In this document: one piece after another, positions 17,797 to 26,295 of the stretch
Position numbering within the stretch: position 1 is the stretch's first letter
How the letters are laid out: every line of letters starts with the position of its first letter
Assembly: GCF_003713065.1 (NCBI RefSeq)
Contig: NZ_CP033433.1
Coordinates: 4,613,501 to 4,677,500, forward strand
Direction: 5' to 3'
Source: Cohnella candidum
GTDB taxonomy: Bacteria; Bacillota; Bacilli; Paenibacillales; Paenibacillaceae
DNA length: 64,000 nt
Program-made: the position numbers and the translations under genes
Notes under the pieces: generated by a model
The model's database searches: none
What the model was told of the DNA's origin: nothing
What the model saw: the letters and a program-made list of their open reading frames with translations, nothing else

Positions 17797-18357
17797 ATGC
17801 AAAAAGTTGTGAAGTGGTTGGGCGTGGTCGTTATTTTGGCGGGCATCGCGAGAATGGGAATGACTCCCTCGGCACTCATCTGGGGAGGTGACAGCCATCA
17901 GGAGCTGCTGTGCGGATACGTCGCCGCGATTCTCATGGCTTTCAGTTCAATCGCGCTCTATTTGCCTCAAATGAAGGAAACCGGCAAACTTGGCTTCGCG
18001 GCTGTGTTCATTACGGCAGCCGGCAACATCGTCATTTCCGGGCAGCAATACGGGATTTGGGCCTATGGCGCCTATGCAGAAAAGGGATTATTCGTGAACG
18101 TAACCGGCGCGCTCGTCGGAATCGGAATGATGCTGGGCACGATCCTGCTGGGCATCGTAACGTTCCGTGCCAAAGTCTTTCCTCTCTGGAACGTGTTGCT
18201 GTTCGTCGTTATGCTCGTATCGTTCGGCATTCCCGGGTTGGAGAGCTGGTTCGCGTTATTCTGGGGGCTTGCCTATGGGGCTATGGGCTATACCATCGTC
18301 ACCAGCCGTTATCGGAATAAGGAAGCAGCCGCAAAATCGCTCAGCGTGGCTTCGTAA
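17797..18357 (+). CDS. Membrane protein divergent from the sensor kinase
   Basis: About 186 residues, five or six hydrophobic segments, unrecognised. ATG at 17788 is only two bases from GGAGG (17781-17785), so the ATG at 17797 is the better start. It is transcribed divergently from the kinase operon and may be its target or share its regulatory region (inference). Confidence 0.65.
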   Translation: MQKVVKWLGVVVILAGIARMGMTPSALIWGGDSHQELLCGYVAAILMAFSSIALYLPQMKETGKLGFAAVFITAAGNIVISGQQYGIWAYGAYAEKGLFVNVTGALVGIGMMLGTILLGIVTFRAKVFPLWNVLLFVVMLVSFGIPGLESWFALFWGLAYGAMGYTIVTSRYRNKEAAAKSLSVAS

Positions 18358-18369
18358 ATTTACACAACT

Positions 18370-18400
18370 GGGCGGCGAGTATTTCACTCGTCGCCCTTTT
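18370..18400 (+). terminator. Terminator after the membrane protein gene
   Basis: GGGCGGCGAGT pairs with ACTCGTCGCCC (one G-T wobble) around ATTTC, followed by TTTT. Confidence 0.85.
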
Positions 18401-18484
18401 GCTGCGGGGAGAAGGATATATACAATCCGTATCGAATAAGGTTTACCACAGCCATGAATCCGCTTGCAAGCCTGAGCTCATGGG

Positions 18485-20248
18485 GTGGTGGACGTGCGCA
18501 ACTTGGGGTTGCTCCATCGGTTGTTCAACGCCTTCGGCCTGTCATCGCTCCGAAAAAGAACCGTGGTCGTCTTGGCCGTCGGTTTTCTGGGATGCTCCAT
18601 TCTCATGGCCGCCGTCTCATACAACGCGATTTACACGATGCAGCAGAACAAAATCAAAACCTCCATGGCCTTCGATTTGTATCAGCAATCCATGAAGCTC
18701 ACGCAAATCTACAACAGTTTGCTGATGGTTACTCAACAAATGACCCCCCAAGGTACCGTCGGCAGCCTGGTGGAAACATATTTCTCCACCGGCTCAACCG
18801 GCGACCCTTTCAACCGATCGCTCTTGTCGCGAAGCATTTCCTACAATATCGGACTGATCACGTTTTCGAACCCCACCATGGAAATGGTGATGTACTACAA
18901 CCCCCAAAATAGGCTAACCTCCTACTCCAACCTTCCGCTTCGCGAAGATTTCACTTTGCCCACCTTGGTGAACGTGGCGGGCAATGCGGGCATCAACTAC
19001 CAGCCGCCCCATCAATCGTTGTGCAGGTTTTGCTCGGATCAGGTGGTTTCGGTGACGCGCGAAATCGCCTTTTCGGACGGGACGCAGCAAGTGATTTACG
19101 TCGAAGCCAAGTCCGACATCGCGACGGACATGAGCACTCTGTCTTCCAGCGTGAATATGCCGTATGTGCTCCTCCTGACCGACCCGGAAGGGGTGGTGAA
19201 GTACAGCAGCGACCCAACTGCCGTACCCTCTGGCCAGAAACTCGCGCTCACCGGCGACTCGGGCACCACCGGCCATTACATCTGGCAGCGAACGCAGAGC
19301 GACTACGGTTATGAACTCGCGCTCCTCTTGCCGATCTCCAGCTACAACCATGAGCTTTACGCCTGGAAAAACCACATGTTCCTCATCCTCGGAATCGCGC
19401 TGTTGATCCTGTTATCGATCGCGTTGCTGCTGCAACGGCTGATCAACCGACCGCTGCGGATCTTCGAATTGGAAATGAGAGCGCTCGGAAGAGGGCGTTT
19501 GAGTGCCATGCAGTACCGGACGGGCATTTTCGAATTCGACCGGCTCTTCGACCAGTTTGATCGGATGAAGCGGCAAATCCAGCAGCTCATCCTTGATGTC
19601 GAACAGAAGGAAAAGAAGCGGCACCAGCTCGAAATCGAGAAGCTCGCTCACCAAATCAATCCCCATTTTCTGATGAATGCCCTGTACTCCGTGCGCTGGC
19701 TGGCGGTCATGCATCGGCAACCCGAGATCGAGAAGTTCGTTTCTTCGCTCACTTTCCTGCTCAGCTACAACTTGGGGAAGTCTCAGGAAACGGCCACTCT
19801 GCGGTCGGAAATCGAGGTTATGCGTGCCTATCTGGATCTGCAGCAAATGCGGTACGACTTCGAAGTGGAGCTCGAGATCGAAGAGGGCAGCTATCTGGAT
19901 CGCCCAGTCGCGCGGTTCATCCTGCAGCCGATCGTCGAGAATGCCGTCACCCATGGTCTCGATGAGCACGGCAAGCTGGAAATCCGCATCGCACCCGACC
20001 CCGCCACGCATACGATCCAAATCGTCATCCGCGATGACGGCAAGGGACTGAGCCAGGAGACGCTGGCGCTGCTGCAGCCGGAAACGCAAGAGCAACAGCA
20101 GAAGGGCCGGGGGATCGGACTCCGGTATGTGCGGTCCATGCTCGAATCCTTTTACGAAGATAAAGCCCGTATCCAAATTAACAGCACGCCCCATCAAGGG
20201 ACGACGGTCAGCATGTATCTCCCTTACGGAAAGGAGAAAGCGGTATGA
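18485..20248 (+). CDS. YesM-family sensor histidine kinase
   Basis: 587 residues from the GTG at 18485 (a second GTG at 18494 is possible). One membrane helix at about 24-45, an extracytoplasmic sensor to about 290, a second helix at about 298-320, HAMP-like linker, then the His_kinase domain with HQINPHFLMNALYS (His near 388) and a HATPase domain with NAVTHGL, DDGKGLS and GRGIGL. Membrane-bound partner of the AraC-type regulator that follows with a four-base overlap. Such pairs control sugar importers in Paenibacillus; the importer follows directly. Confidence 0.95.
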   Translation: MVDVRNLGLLHRLFNAFGLSSLRKRTVVVLAVGFLGCSILMAAVSYNAIYTMQQNKIKTSMAFDLYQQSMKLTQIYNSLLMVTQQMTPQGTVGSLVETYFSTGSTGDPFNRSLLSRSISYNIGLITFSNPTMEMVMYYNPQNRLTSYSNLPLREDFTLPTLVNVAGNAGINYQPPHQSLCRFCSDQVVSVTREIAFSDGTQQVIYVEAKSDIATDMSTLSSSVNMPYVLLLTDPEGVVKYSSDPTAVPSGQKLALTGDSGTTGHYIWQRTQSDYGYELALLLPISSYNHELYAWKNHMFLILGIALLILLSIALLLQRLINRPLRIFELEMRALGRGRLSAMQYRTGIFEFDRLFDQFDRMKRQIQQLILDVEQKEKKRHQLEIEKLAHQINPHFLMNALYSVRWLAVMHRQPEIEKFVSSLTFLLSYNLGKSQETATLRSEIEVMRAYLDLQQMRYDFEVELEIEEGSYLDRPVARFILQPIVENAVTHGLDEHGKLEIRIAPDPATHTIQIVIRDDGKGLSQETLALLQPETQEQQQKGRGIGLRYVRSMLESFYEDKARIQINSTPHQGTTVSMYLPYGKEKAV

Positions 20249-21324
20249 TCCGTGTCTTGATCGTGGACGATGACAAGCTGGCGCGCAAGGGCTTGATCTC
20301 CATCATGCCCTGGTCCGCTCATGACATGACGGTGGCCGGGGAAGCGGCGAACGGCGCCAAAGCGATGGAGTTTCTTGAACAGCATCCCGTGGATCTCATG
20401 TTCGTGGACCTCTCCATGCCCGTCATGTCGGGAACGGAACTGATACAGGCCGCGCGAAAAAAGTATCCCAACCTGCGTTCGGTGGTGCTGACGTTTCATG
20501 AGGAATTCGAAAACGTGCAAACGGCGTACCGGCTCGGCGTGCTCGACTACGTGTCCAAAGCGCGTCTGGAGCTGGAGGATGACGAGCAGATCCTGAAGCG
20601 GATCCGGGAGAAGCTGACGGACGAAGTTCAGCCGCGCACACCTGCCACGACGCACAACAACGCATCATCCGGCAATGAGGAACAATGGCGCAAGCTCGAG
20701 CAAGATTGGCGTTCCCTGTACTGGCTGTATAGCGAGGGGATTTTCGAGCGGCTCTGCCAACAGACCGAAGAGGCGAATCCCTCCGTTCGCCGGATCGAGT
20801 CACTACTTATGCGCGTCATCTCGCAGGTAGAGACGGCCACGCAGTTGGAGGCGGAGTTCTGGTCCGAAGTGGACGACATTCGGTCGGCGATGGAACGGAT
20901 TCGCCAATACCGGAAGACAATCTATGCGCAGGCGGCCGGCTCCACCGACCTCACGAAAACGGCGATATGCATGCTCAAAGCCGTGCTTTACCTTCGCGAA
21001 CATACCGCCGATCCGCTTCACGCCGAGGACGCGGCCGACCATGTGAACATGAGCCGGAGCTATTTTTGCCAGATGTTCAAGAAGGTGACGGGAACGACGT
21101 TTAACGATTTTCTGAGGCAAGAGAGGGTCCGTGCGGCCGAGCGTCTGCTCGCCGAGACGAACCAGTCGGTGACATGGGTGGCCAATGCGGTGGGGTACGG
21201 GGACTCGAAGTATTTTTCGCACATTTTCCACGAACAGACCCGGCTGCTGCCGTCCGAATACCGCGCCAGGCACCAGACGACGGGGAACATTGATCACCGC
21301 GAATCGAACAATCGTCTACCCTGA
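20245..21324 (+). CDS. YesN-family AraC-type response regulator
   Basis: 359 residues. N-terminal receiver (LIVDDDKLARKG, FVDLSMPVMSG with the phosphoacceptor near D54), a middle linker, and a C-terminal pair of AraC helix-turn-helix motifs (about 250-350, MSRSYFCQMFKKVTGTTFNDF and VGYGDSKYFSHIF). Expected to activate the binding-protein/permease operon starting at 21422. Confidence 0.95.
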   Translation: MIRVLIVDDDKLARKGLISIMPWSAHDMTVAGEAANGAKAMEFLEQHPVDLMFVDLSMPVMSGTELIQAARKKYPNLRSVVLTFHEEFENVQTAYRLGVLDYVSKARLELEDDEQILKRIREKLTDEVQPRTPATTHNNASSGNEEQWRKLEQDWRSLYWLYSEGIFERLCQQTEEANPSVRRIESLLMRVISQVETATQLEAEFWSEVDDIRSAMERIRQYRKTIYAQAAGSTDLTKTAICMLKAVLYLREHTADPLHAEDAADHVNMSRSYFCQMFKKVTGTTFNDFLRQERVRAAERLLAETNQSVTWVANAVGYGDSKYFSHIFHEQTRLLPSEYRARHQTTGNIDHRESNNRLP

Positions 21325-21421
21325 TCCATATCCGCTGTCGATAAACACGAGACACCCTTCTGACTTTTTATTCCAACACCCGCGCTACAATGGAGGGGAA
21401 TAGAACAAGGGAGGGATTCTG

Positions 21422-23125
21422 TTGAAAAGAAAGATGGCCTTCACCCTAATCACGGCATTGCTAGCGGTAAGCTTATCAGCCTGCACGTCCTCCAAATCAT
21501 CGAATGATGTGAAAGCGTCTCCATCCTCAAGTTCGTCGAATCTATCGGGAGATGACTTGGCCTTCTACAAGTTCCCGAAGCCCGTCGACGTGCACATCGG
21601 CATGGTCGTCGATCCGACCGACAAAACGCTGCCCAAAGGCGACAGCGTCGGCAACAACCAGTACACCCGCTACCTGAAGGACAAGTACAACATCAACATC
21701 ATCGTGGATTGGACGGCGGCGACGGGCAACGATTTTAAACAGAAAGTCAGCTTGTCCATCGCATCGGGCAACCTGCCGGACGGCATGGTCGTCGACGACC
21801 GGTCCTTCATGACCAAAGCCGCCAGCTCGGGGCTGCTGTATGATATCACCGACCTGTTCCAGCAGTATCAATCGCAGCAGGTCAAGGACATTATGGCCAG
21901 TACGCAGGGACGCGCGATGGAGAACGCCAGCTATAAAGGTCGCATGGTTTCGCTCCCTAATATTACGGTCGATACCGACGGCGTTCACGTCATGTGGGTC
22001 CGCAAGGACTGGCTCGACAAGCTGAATTTGCCGGTGCCCAAGACGCTCAGCGACATCGAGAAAACGGCGAAAGCCTTCATCGATAACAAAATGGGAGGGG
22101 CCAATACGATCGGCATCGCCGGCCCGTCCAAGAATACGTTCCCTTACGCGACGTTCCTCGTTTCCTCCAACAACATGGGCGGTTTCGATCCCGTTTTCGG
22201 CGCCATGGATGCTTACCCGGGATACTGGCTCGACAACGGAGACGGCACGGTCACGTACGGAACGACGACCGAAAATACGAAGAAAACGCTGGCTCTGCTG
22301 GCCGACTGGTATAAGAAAGGGCTCATCGATCCGGAGGTCGGCACCCGCGACAATGTCGGCGATCCGATCAACGCGAACCAAGCGGGGATCTTCTTCGGCC
22401 CGTGGTGGAACGGCGGTTACGGCAACGGCGACTCCTTCAAGAACGACAAGACGGCCAACTGGCAAGCCTACCCGGTCTATGACGACCAAGGCAAATGGAA
22501 CGTTCACATGAAGACGACGGGCAGCACCTACACGGTCATCAGCAAGAAAGCGAAAGAGGACGTCGTCAAAGCCATTCTCATCATGAACAACGCGCTGGTA
22601 CGCGATGAGGCGACCTTCGATCTGTCCGTCGCCGTGGGCTGGTACCCGCTGCGCAACGTCATGGCGGCCGCCAACGAGACCGAGTACGAGTATACCGAGC
22701 TGCTCAAGGTCCTGAACGGGCAGACGAAACCCGAAGATTACAACAAGCCGAACAGCCTCTATAAGCTGATGTACGCGGACGCGAAAAAAGTGCAAAACGT
22801 CATCAAACCTCCGTACGACAACCTGAACGTCAGCAACTTCGACATGACGAACTTCGGCGATTTCCAGCGAATGTATTCGCTCATGATCGGCGACCGTCCG
22901 TACTCGACGATTCCGATCGATAAGAAAGTGTACAGCGTCACCTACAACCAGACTCCGACGATGGAGACCAAGTGGGCCAACCTCAAGAAGCTCGAGGACG
23001 AGACCGTTCTGAAAATCATCCTGGGCCAATCGTCCATCGACGCGTTCGACCAATTCGTGAAGGATTGGAAATCGCAAGGCGGAGACGAGATCACGAAGGA
23101 AGTCGCGGAGCTGCTGAAAAAGTAA
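21422..23125 (+). CDS. Extracellular sugar-binding lipoprotein (LplA/YtcQ-like)
   Basis: 567 residues. Lipoprotein signal with LSACTS lipobox (Cys about 21) and a Ser-rich linker. The long mature domain with VTYGTTTENTKKTLALLADW and NQAGIFFGPWW is typical of the large LipO/YtcQ binding proteins. TTG start with GGGAGGG. Captures an oligosaccharide for the two permeases that follow. TACAAT at 21386 may be part of its promoter, probably activated by the adjacent regulator. Confidence 0.92.
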   Translation: MKRKMAFTLITALLAVSLSACTSSKSSNDVKASPSSSSSNLSGDDLAFYKFPKPVDVHIGMVVDPTDKTLPKGDSVGNNQYTRYLKDKYNINIIVDWTAATGNDFKQKVSLSIASGNLPDGMVVDDRSFMTKAASSGLLYDITDLFQQYQSQQVKDIMASTQGRAMENASYKGRMVSLPNITVDTDGVHVMWVRKDWLDKLNLPVPKTLSDIEKTAKAFIDNKMGGANTIGIAGPSKNTFPYATFLVSSNNMGGFDPVFGAMDAYPGYWLDNGDGTVTYGTTTENTKKTLALLADWYKKGLIDPEVGTRDNVGDPINANQAGIFFGPWWNGGYGNGDSFKNDKTANWQAYPVYDDQGKWNVHMKTTGSTYTVISKKAKEDVVKAILIMNNALVRDEATFDLSVAVGWYPLRNVMAAANETEYEYTELLKVLNGQTKPEDYNKPNSLYKLMYADAKKVQNVIKPPYDNLNVSNFDMTNFGDFQRMYSLMIGDRPYSTIPIDKKVYSVTYNQTPTMETKWANLKKLEDETVLKIILGQSSIDAFDQFVKDWKSQGGDEITKEVAELLKK

Positions 23126-23145
23126 CGCTTGGGATTACCGGCAAG

Positions 23146-23171
23146 AGGCGTCTGCAGGCGGGGCGCCTTTT
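23146..23171 (+). terminator. Hairpin between binding-protein and permease genes
   Basis: AGGCG pairs with CGCCT and is followed by TTTT. A weak attenuator or mRNA 3'-end stabiliser that would raise binding-protein levels above permease levels. The other two importer operons have a hairpin at the same place. Confidence 0.45.
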
Positions 23172-23213
23172 GCGGGTTTCATCGAGACTGTCGAGATTGG
23201 AGGTTGCTTACGG

Positions 23214-24107
23214 ATGAAGAGATTGGGCGGCGTTCAGAAGCATTACTATCTCATGCTGCTTCCGGGAATGGTCTGGCTCGTCATGTTCAGCATCGTGCCG
23301 ATGTTCGGCATCATCATGGCCTTCCAGAATTACAATCCGGGTCAGGGCCTCCTCCGTTCCGAGTGGGTGGGGCTGGAGAACTTCAAGTACATGTTCCAGC
23401 TCAATGACAGCATCCCCGTGCTGATCAACACGTTCATCATCGCGGTCGGCAAAATCGTGTTCAACCTGCTGGTGCCGCTGATTTTCGCGATTTTGCTGAA
23501 CGAGCTGAGGAGCATGCGGTATAAGAAATGGGTCCAGACGGTCGTGTATCTGCCGCACTTCTTGTCTTGGGTTATCATGGCGACGATCGTCATCGGGATT
23601 TTCGGTTATTACGGAGTGGCCAATACGGTGGTGAAAGCCTTCGGGGGGCATCCCCAGTTGTTCATGGCGGATGCGGGCATTTTCCGGCAAATCGTCATCG
23701 GTACGGATGTGTGGAAGGAGTTCGGTTATAACGCGATCATTTTTCTCGCGGCGTTGACCGGCGTGAATCTGAACCTGTATGAAGCGGCGGCCATCGACGG
23801 GGCCAACCGTTGGCGGCTCATCTGGCACGTCACGCTTCCGGCGCTGTCAACTACCGTCGTGCTGCTGGGCGTGCTCAGTCTCGGCAACGTGCTCAATGCG
23901 GGGTTCGACCAGGTGTACAACCTGTATAATCCGCTGGTGTACTCGACGGGCGATATTTTGGATACTTGGGTTTACCGGCTTGGCTTGCAAAATCTTCAAT
24001 TCTCGCTGGCCACCGCGGCAGGTCTGTTCAAGTCGGTCATCAGCTTCGTGTTGATCTACGTATCCTACCGTCTGGCGTACCGATTCGCCGATTATACGGT
24101 GTTTTAA
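23214..24107 (+). CDS. LplB-type sugar ABC permease
   Basis: 297 residues with six membrane segments. The EAA loop for ATPase contact reads LYEAAAIDGANRWRLIWHVTLP near 190-211. N-terminal HYYLMLLPG is usual for LplB proteins. Forms the membrane pore with the next gene. No ATPase gene is present in the operon. Confidence 0.94.
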   Translation: MKRLGGVQKHYYLMLLPGMVWLVMFSIVPMFGIIMAFQNYNPGQGLLRSEWVGLENFKYMFQLNDSIPVLINTFIIAVGKIVFNLLVPLIFAILLNELRSMRYKKWVQTVVYLPHFLSWVIMATIVIGIFGYYGVANTVVKAFGGHPQLFMADAGIFRQIVIGTDVWKEFGYNAIIFLAALTGVNLNLYEAAAIDGANRWRLIWHVTLPALSTTVVLLGVLSLGNVLNAGFDQVYNLYNPLVYSTGDILDTWVYRLGLQNLQFSLATAAGLFKSVISFVLIYVSYRLAYRFADYTVF

Positions 24108-24122
24108 AGGGAGGGTGCCGCA

Positions 24123-25010
24123 TTGGTCAGAAATCGTACGTTAGGTTCGCGGACTTTCGAAATAACCAATGTGATCCTCCTCGGCCTGCTGCTGCTCAGT
24201 TGCCTATACCCGTTGTGGTACACCTTCTGCGTATCCATCTCCAACAAAGCGGCCGCCAACGCGGGCTTGGTCACCATCTATCCGATCGGCTTCTCCTTGA
24301 CTCCGTACCAGGAAATCATTAACGACAAGCTGTTCCTGAACTCATTTTGGATTTCCATTCAACGCACCGTGCTCGGGACGGCATTCTCCATGCTCGTTAC
24401 CGTGCTGATGGCCTATCCGCTGGCGAGACCCAATCGAGAATTCAAAATGCGCAATACGTTCATGTGGATCCTCGTCTTCTGCATGCTCTTTAACGGCGGC
24501 TTGATTCCCTGGTATCTCACGGTCCAGCATTATCATCTCATTAACACGATCTGGGCACTGGTGCTCGGCGGCGGCGTCCCGATCTTCAACGTCATTCTGA
24601 TCATGAACTTCTTCCGCAATCTGCCGAAGGATATGAACGAAGCGGCAGTGGTGGACGGCGGCGGCCCTTGGTCGATCCTGTTCCGGGTCTATATTCCGTG
24701 CTCCGTCCCCGTGCTCGCGGCCGTGGCACTGTTCATCAGCGTGTATCACTGGAACGAGTTCTTCAACGGCCTGGTGCTGATGAACACCTCGGATAAGTAT
24801 CCGCTGCAAACCTATATCCAGCAGCTGGTGGTCAACATCCCGGTCGGCACGTCGCTTACGCCCGAACAGTATAAGAAGCTGTCCGAGCTATCAAACAGGA
24901 CGCTGAATGCGGCTAAGGTGTTTATCGCGATGGTACCGATGCTGCTGGTATATCCGTTTCTGCAGAAGTATTTCGTGTCGGGGATTATGCTGGGGGCAGT
25001 GAAGGAGTAG
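24123..25010 (+). CDS. LplC-type sugar ABC permease
   Basis: 295 residues, six membrane segments, TTG start with GGGAGGGTG. EAA loop MNEAAVVDGGGPWSILFRVYIP near 176-197. The NPGLVTIYPIGFSL-like early loop (NAGLVTIYPIGFSL) is usual for the family. Last gene of the importer operon, followed by a terminator. Confidence 0.94.
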   Translation: MVRNRTLGSRTFEITNVILLGLLLLSCLYPLWYTFCVSISNKAAANAGLVTIYPIGFSLTPYQEIINDKLFLNSFWISIQRTVLGTAFSMLVTVLMAYPLARPNREFKMRNTFMWILVFCMLFNGGLIPWYLTVQHYHLINTIWALVLGGGVPIFNVILIMNFFRNLPKDMNEAAVVDGGGPWSILFRVYIPCSVPVLAAVALFISVYHWNEFFNGLVLMNTSDKYPLQTYIQQLVVNIPVGTSLTPEQYKKLSELSNRTLNAAKVFIAMVPMLLVYPFLQKYFVSGIMLGAVKE

Positions 25011-25042
25011 GGGGACGAGTGCGGGGTACTCCCAAAATCATT

Positions 25043-25086
25043 AACCAGTCTGACACTTTTATTGGTGTTTGGACTGGTTTTTGGTT
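25043..25086 (+). terminator. Terminator of the first importer operon
   Basis: Nested hairpin: AACCAGTC with GACTGGTT outside, ACAC with GTGT inside, followed by a T-rich run. Confidence 0.8.
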
Positions 25087-25161
25087 TTTAGGAAGCGACT
25101 TTAATTTAAGGATGCTAATATAATAATTATAGGTCCAATATGGGGTGAGGGAGCAAGTCCA

Positions 25162-26160
25162 ATGGTCGAACGACTGCTTAAAACAAAGTATATTTGGGCT
25201 ATTTTTGCGATTGTCGTGATTTCGATATCGGCCGGTATTTGGCATGGCAGAATCGGCCAACACCGGCAGCAAAGCTATCCGGGGCATTATGCGAACCCCA
25301 ACTCCATCAGGCGGATACCCCGTTCGACCCGTACAATGGGCAGACAGCAAAGTCAGAACGTAATTTCGCCTCAATATAATTTTGCAGGAAAGATCTATTA
25401 TAACGACAAAGTCGCGGTACTCACTTACCATCACCTTGATGCCGTGGAATCGTCCATTACGATTACGCCGCAGCGGTTCAAATCCGATTTGGAAGCGTTG
25501 AAGCAGAACGGTTTTCATGTGATTTCGATGGAGGATTTCGTTGCCTTCTTGCAAAAGAAAAAGCCCGTTCCGCCGAACGCGGTCGTGATTACCTTCGATG
25601 ACGGTTACGAATCCGTGTACAAGTATGCTTATCCGATTTTGAAATCGGAGGGCATGACGGCCACCTTCTTTCTCATTGTCGGGTATATTGAGGACGGAAC
25701 CATTCACCACCCGCCGATATTAAACTGGCAAGAAATCATGGAGATGCACCGCGACGGCTTCAGCTTCTACTCCCACTCCTTTCATTCTCACGAAGATGTG
25801 CAAATCAAAGGGAAGCCGACATCGCCGTTAGTCGCCAAGCTTCCTATTCCTGGTGCCAATCGAATCGAAACTGAAGGGGAATACGAAGCCAGAATCCGTG
25901 AGGATTTGAGCAAAGCGGACGACATCCTTAACGCCAGATTGGGCAACAAGATTAATCTGCTGTGTTTTCCTCACGGCCAGTACGATAGCACGTTGGTCGA
26001 TATCGCACACCAATCGGACATTCCATACTTGTTTACGGGAAAAGAAGGGCTTAATACGAACAAAAGCACATTAATCAAACGAATTAATGTCGGGTCACCG
26101 TACATTTCCATTCAGCGGGTGATGGCTCGGCTTTCCGTATATAACATGCTTGCCCGTTAG
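25162..26160 (+). CDS. Membrane-anchored polysaccharide deacetylase
   Basis: 332 residues. One N-terminal signal anchor (about 9-27), a basic linker, then a NodB-fold domain from about 85. The metal/catalytic motifs are TFDDGYESV (about 150-158) and the SHSFHSH motif (about 198-204); PHGQYD supplies the later conserved segment. Resembles IcaB/PgdA-type enzymes that remove acetyl groups from wall or exopolysaccharide amino sugars. A TATAAT at 25119-25124 may be its -10. Base composition is already more AT-rich than its left neighbours. Confidence 0.9.
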   Translation: MVERLLKTKYIWAIFAIVVISISAGIWHGRIGQHRQQSYPGHYANPNSIRRIPRSTRTMGRQQSQNVISPQYNFAGKIYYNDKVAVLTYHHLDAVESSITITPQRFKSDLEALKQNGFHVISMEDFVAFLQKKKPVPPNAVVITFDDGYESVYKYAYPILKSEGMTATFFLIVGYIEDGTIHHPPILNWQEIMEMHRDGFSFYSHSFHSHEDVQIKGKPTSPLVAKLPIPGANRIETEGEYEARIREDLSKADDILNARLGNKINLLCFPHGQYDSTLVDIAHQSDIPYLFTGKEGLNTNKSTLIKRINVGSPYISIQRVMARLSVYNMLAR

Positions 26161-26227
26161 TGATTGGCAAGGGGTTCCGGAAGCCTACCAAGATCTTGAT
26201 TCTCAAAGGTTTGTTTTGCAGGAACCA

Positions 26228-26295
26228 AATACCACCTTGACGAATTTGTAGGAATAATGTCGTTTTCCTACACTTCCGCCCAAGGTGGTTTTTTT
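26228..26295 (+). promoter_or_regulatory. Nested hairpin that buries the McrB ribosome binding site
   Basis: Outer stem ACCACCTTG (26231-26239) with CAAGGTGGT (26281-26289); inner stem TGTAGGAA (26247-26254) with TTCCTACA (26265-26272); then seven T and the ATG at 26296. The AAGGTGG ribosome binding site is in the right outer arm. It can act as a terminator for the deacetylase gene and would hide the start of the McrB gene in any read-through RNA. Confidence 0.6.

Noticed and set aside
21542..23077. 511-codon open frame on the minus strand
   Set aside because: It lies fully antisense to a clear binding-protein gene; such frames arise in GC-rich genes and its translation is low-complexity with Val/Arg/Asp/His excess.
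26257..26295. McrB gene start at 26257
   Set aside because: It falls in the inner part of the hairpin with no ribosome binding site; the ATG at 26296 has AAGGTGG seven bases upstream.
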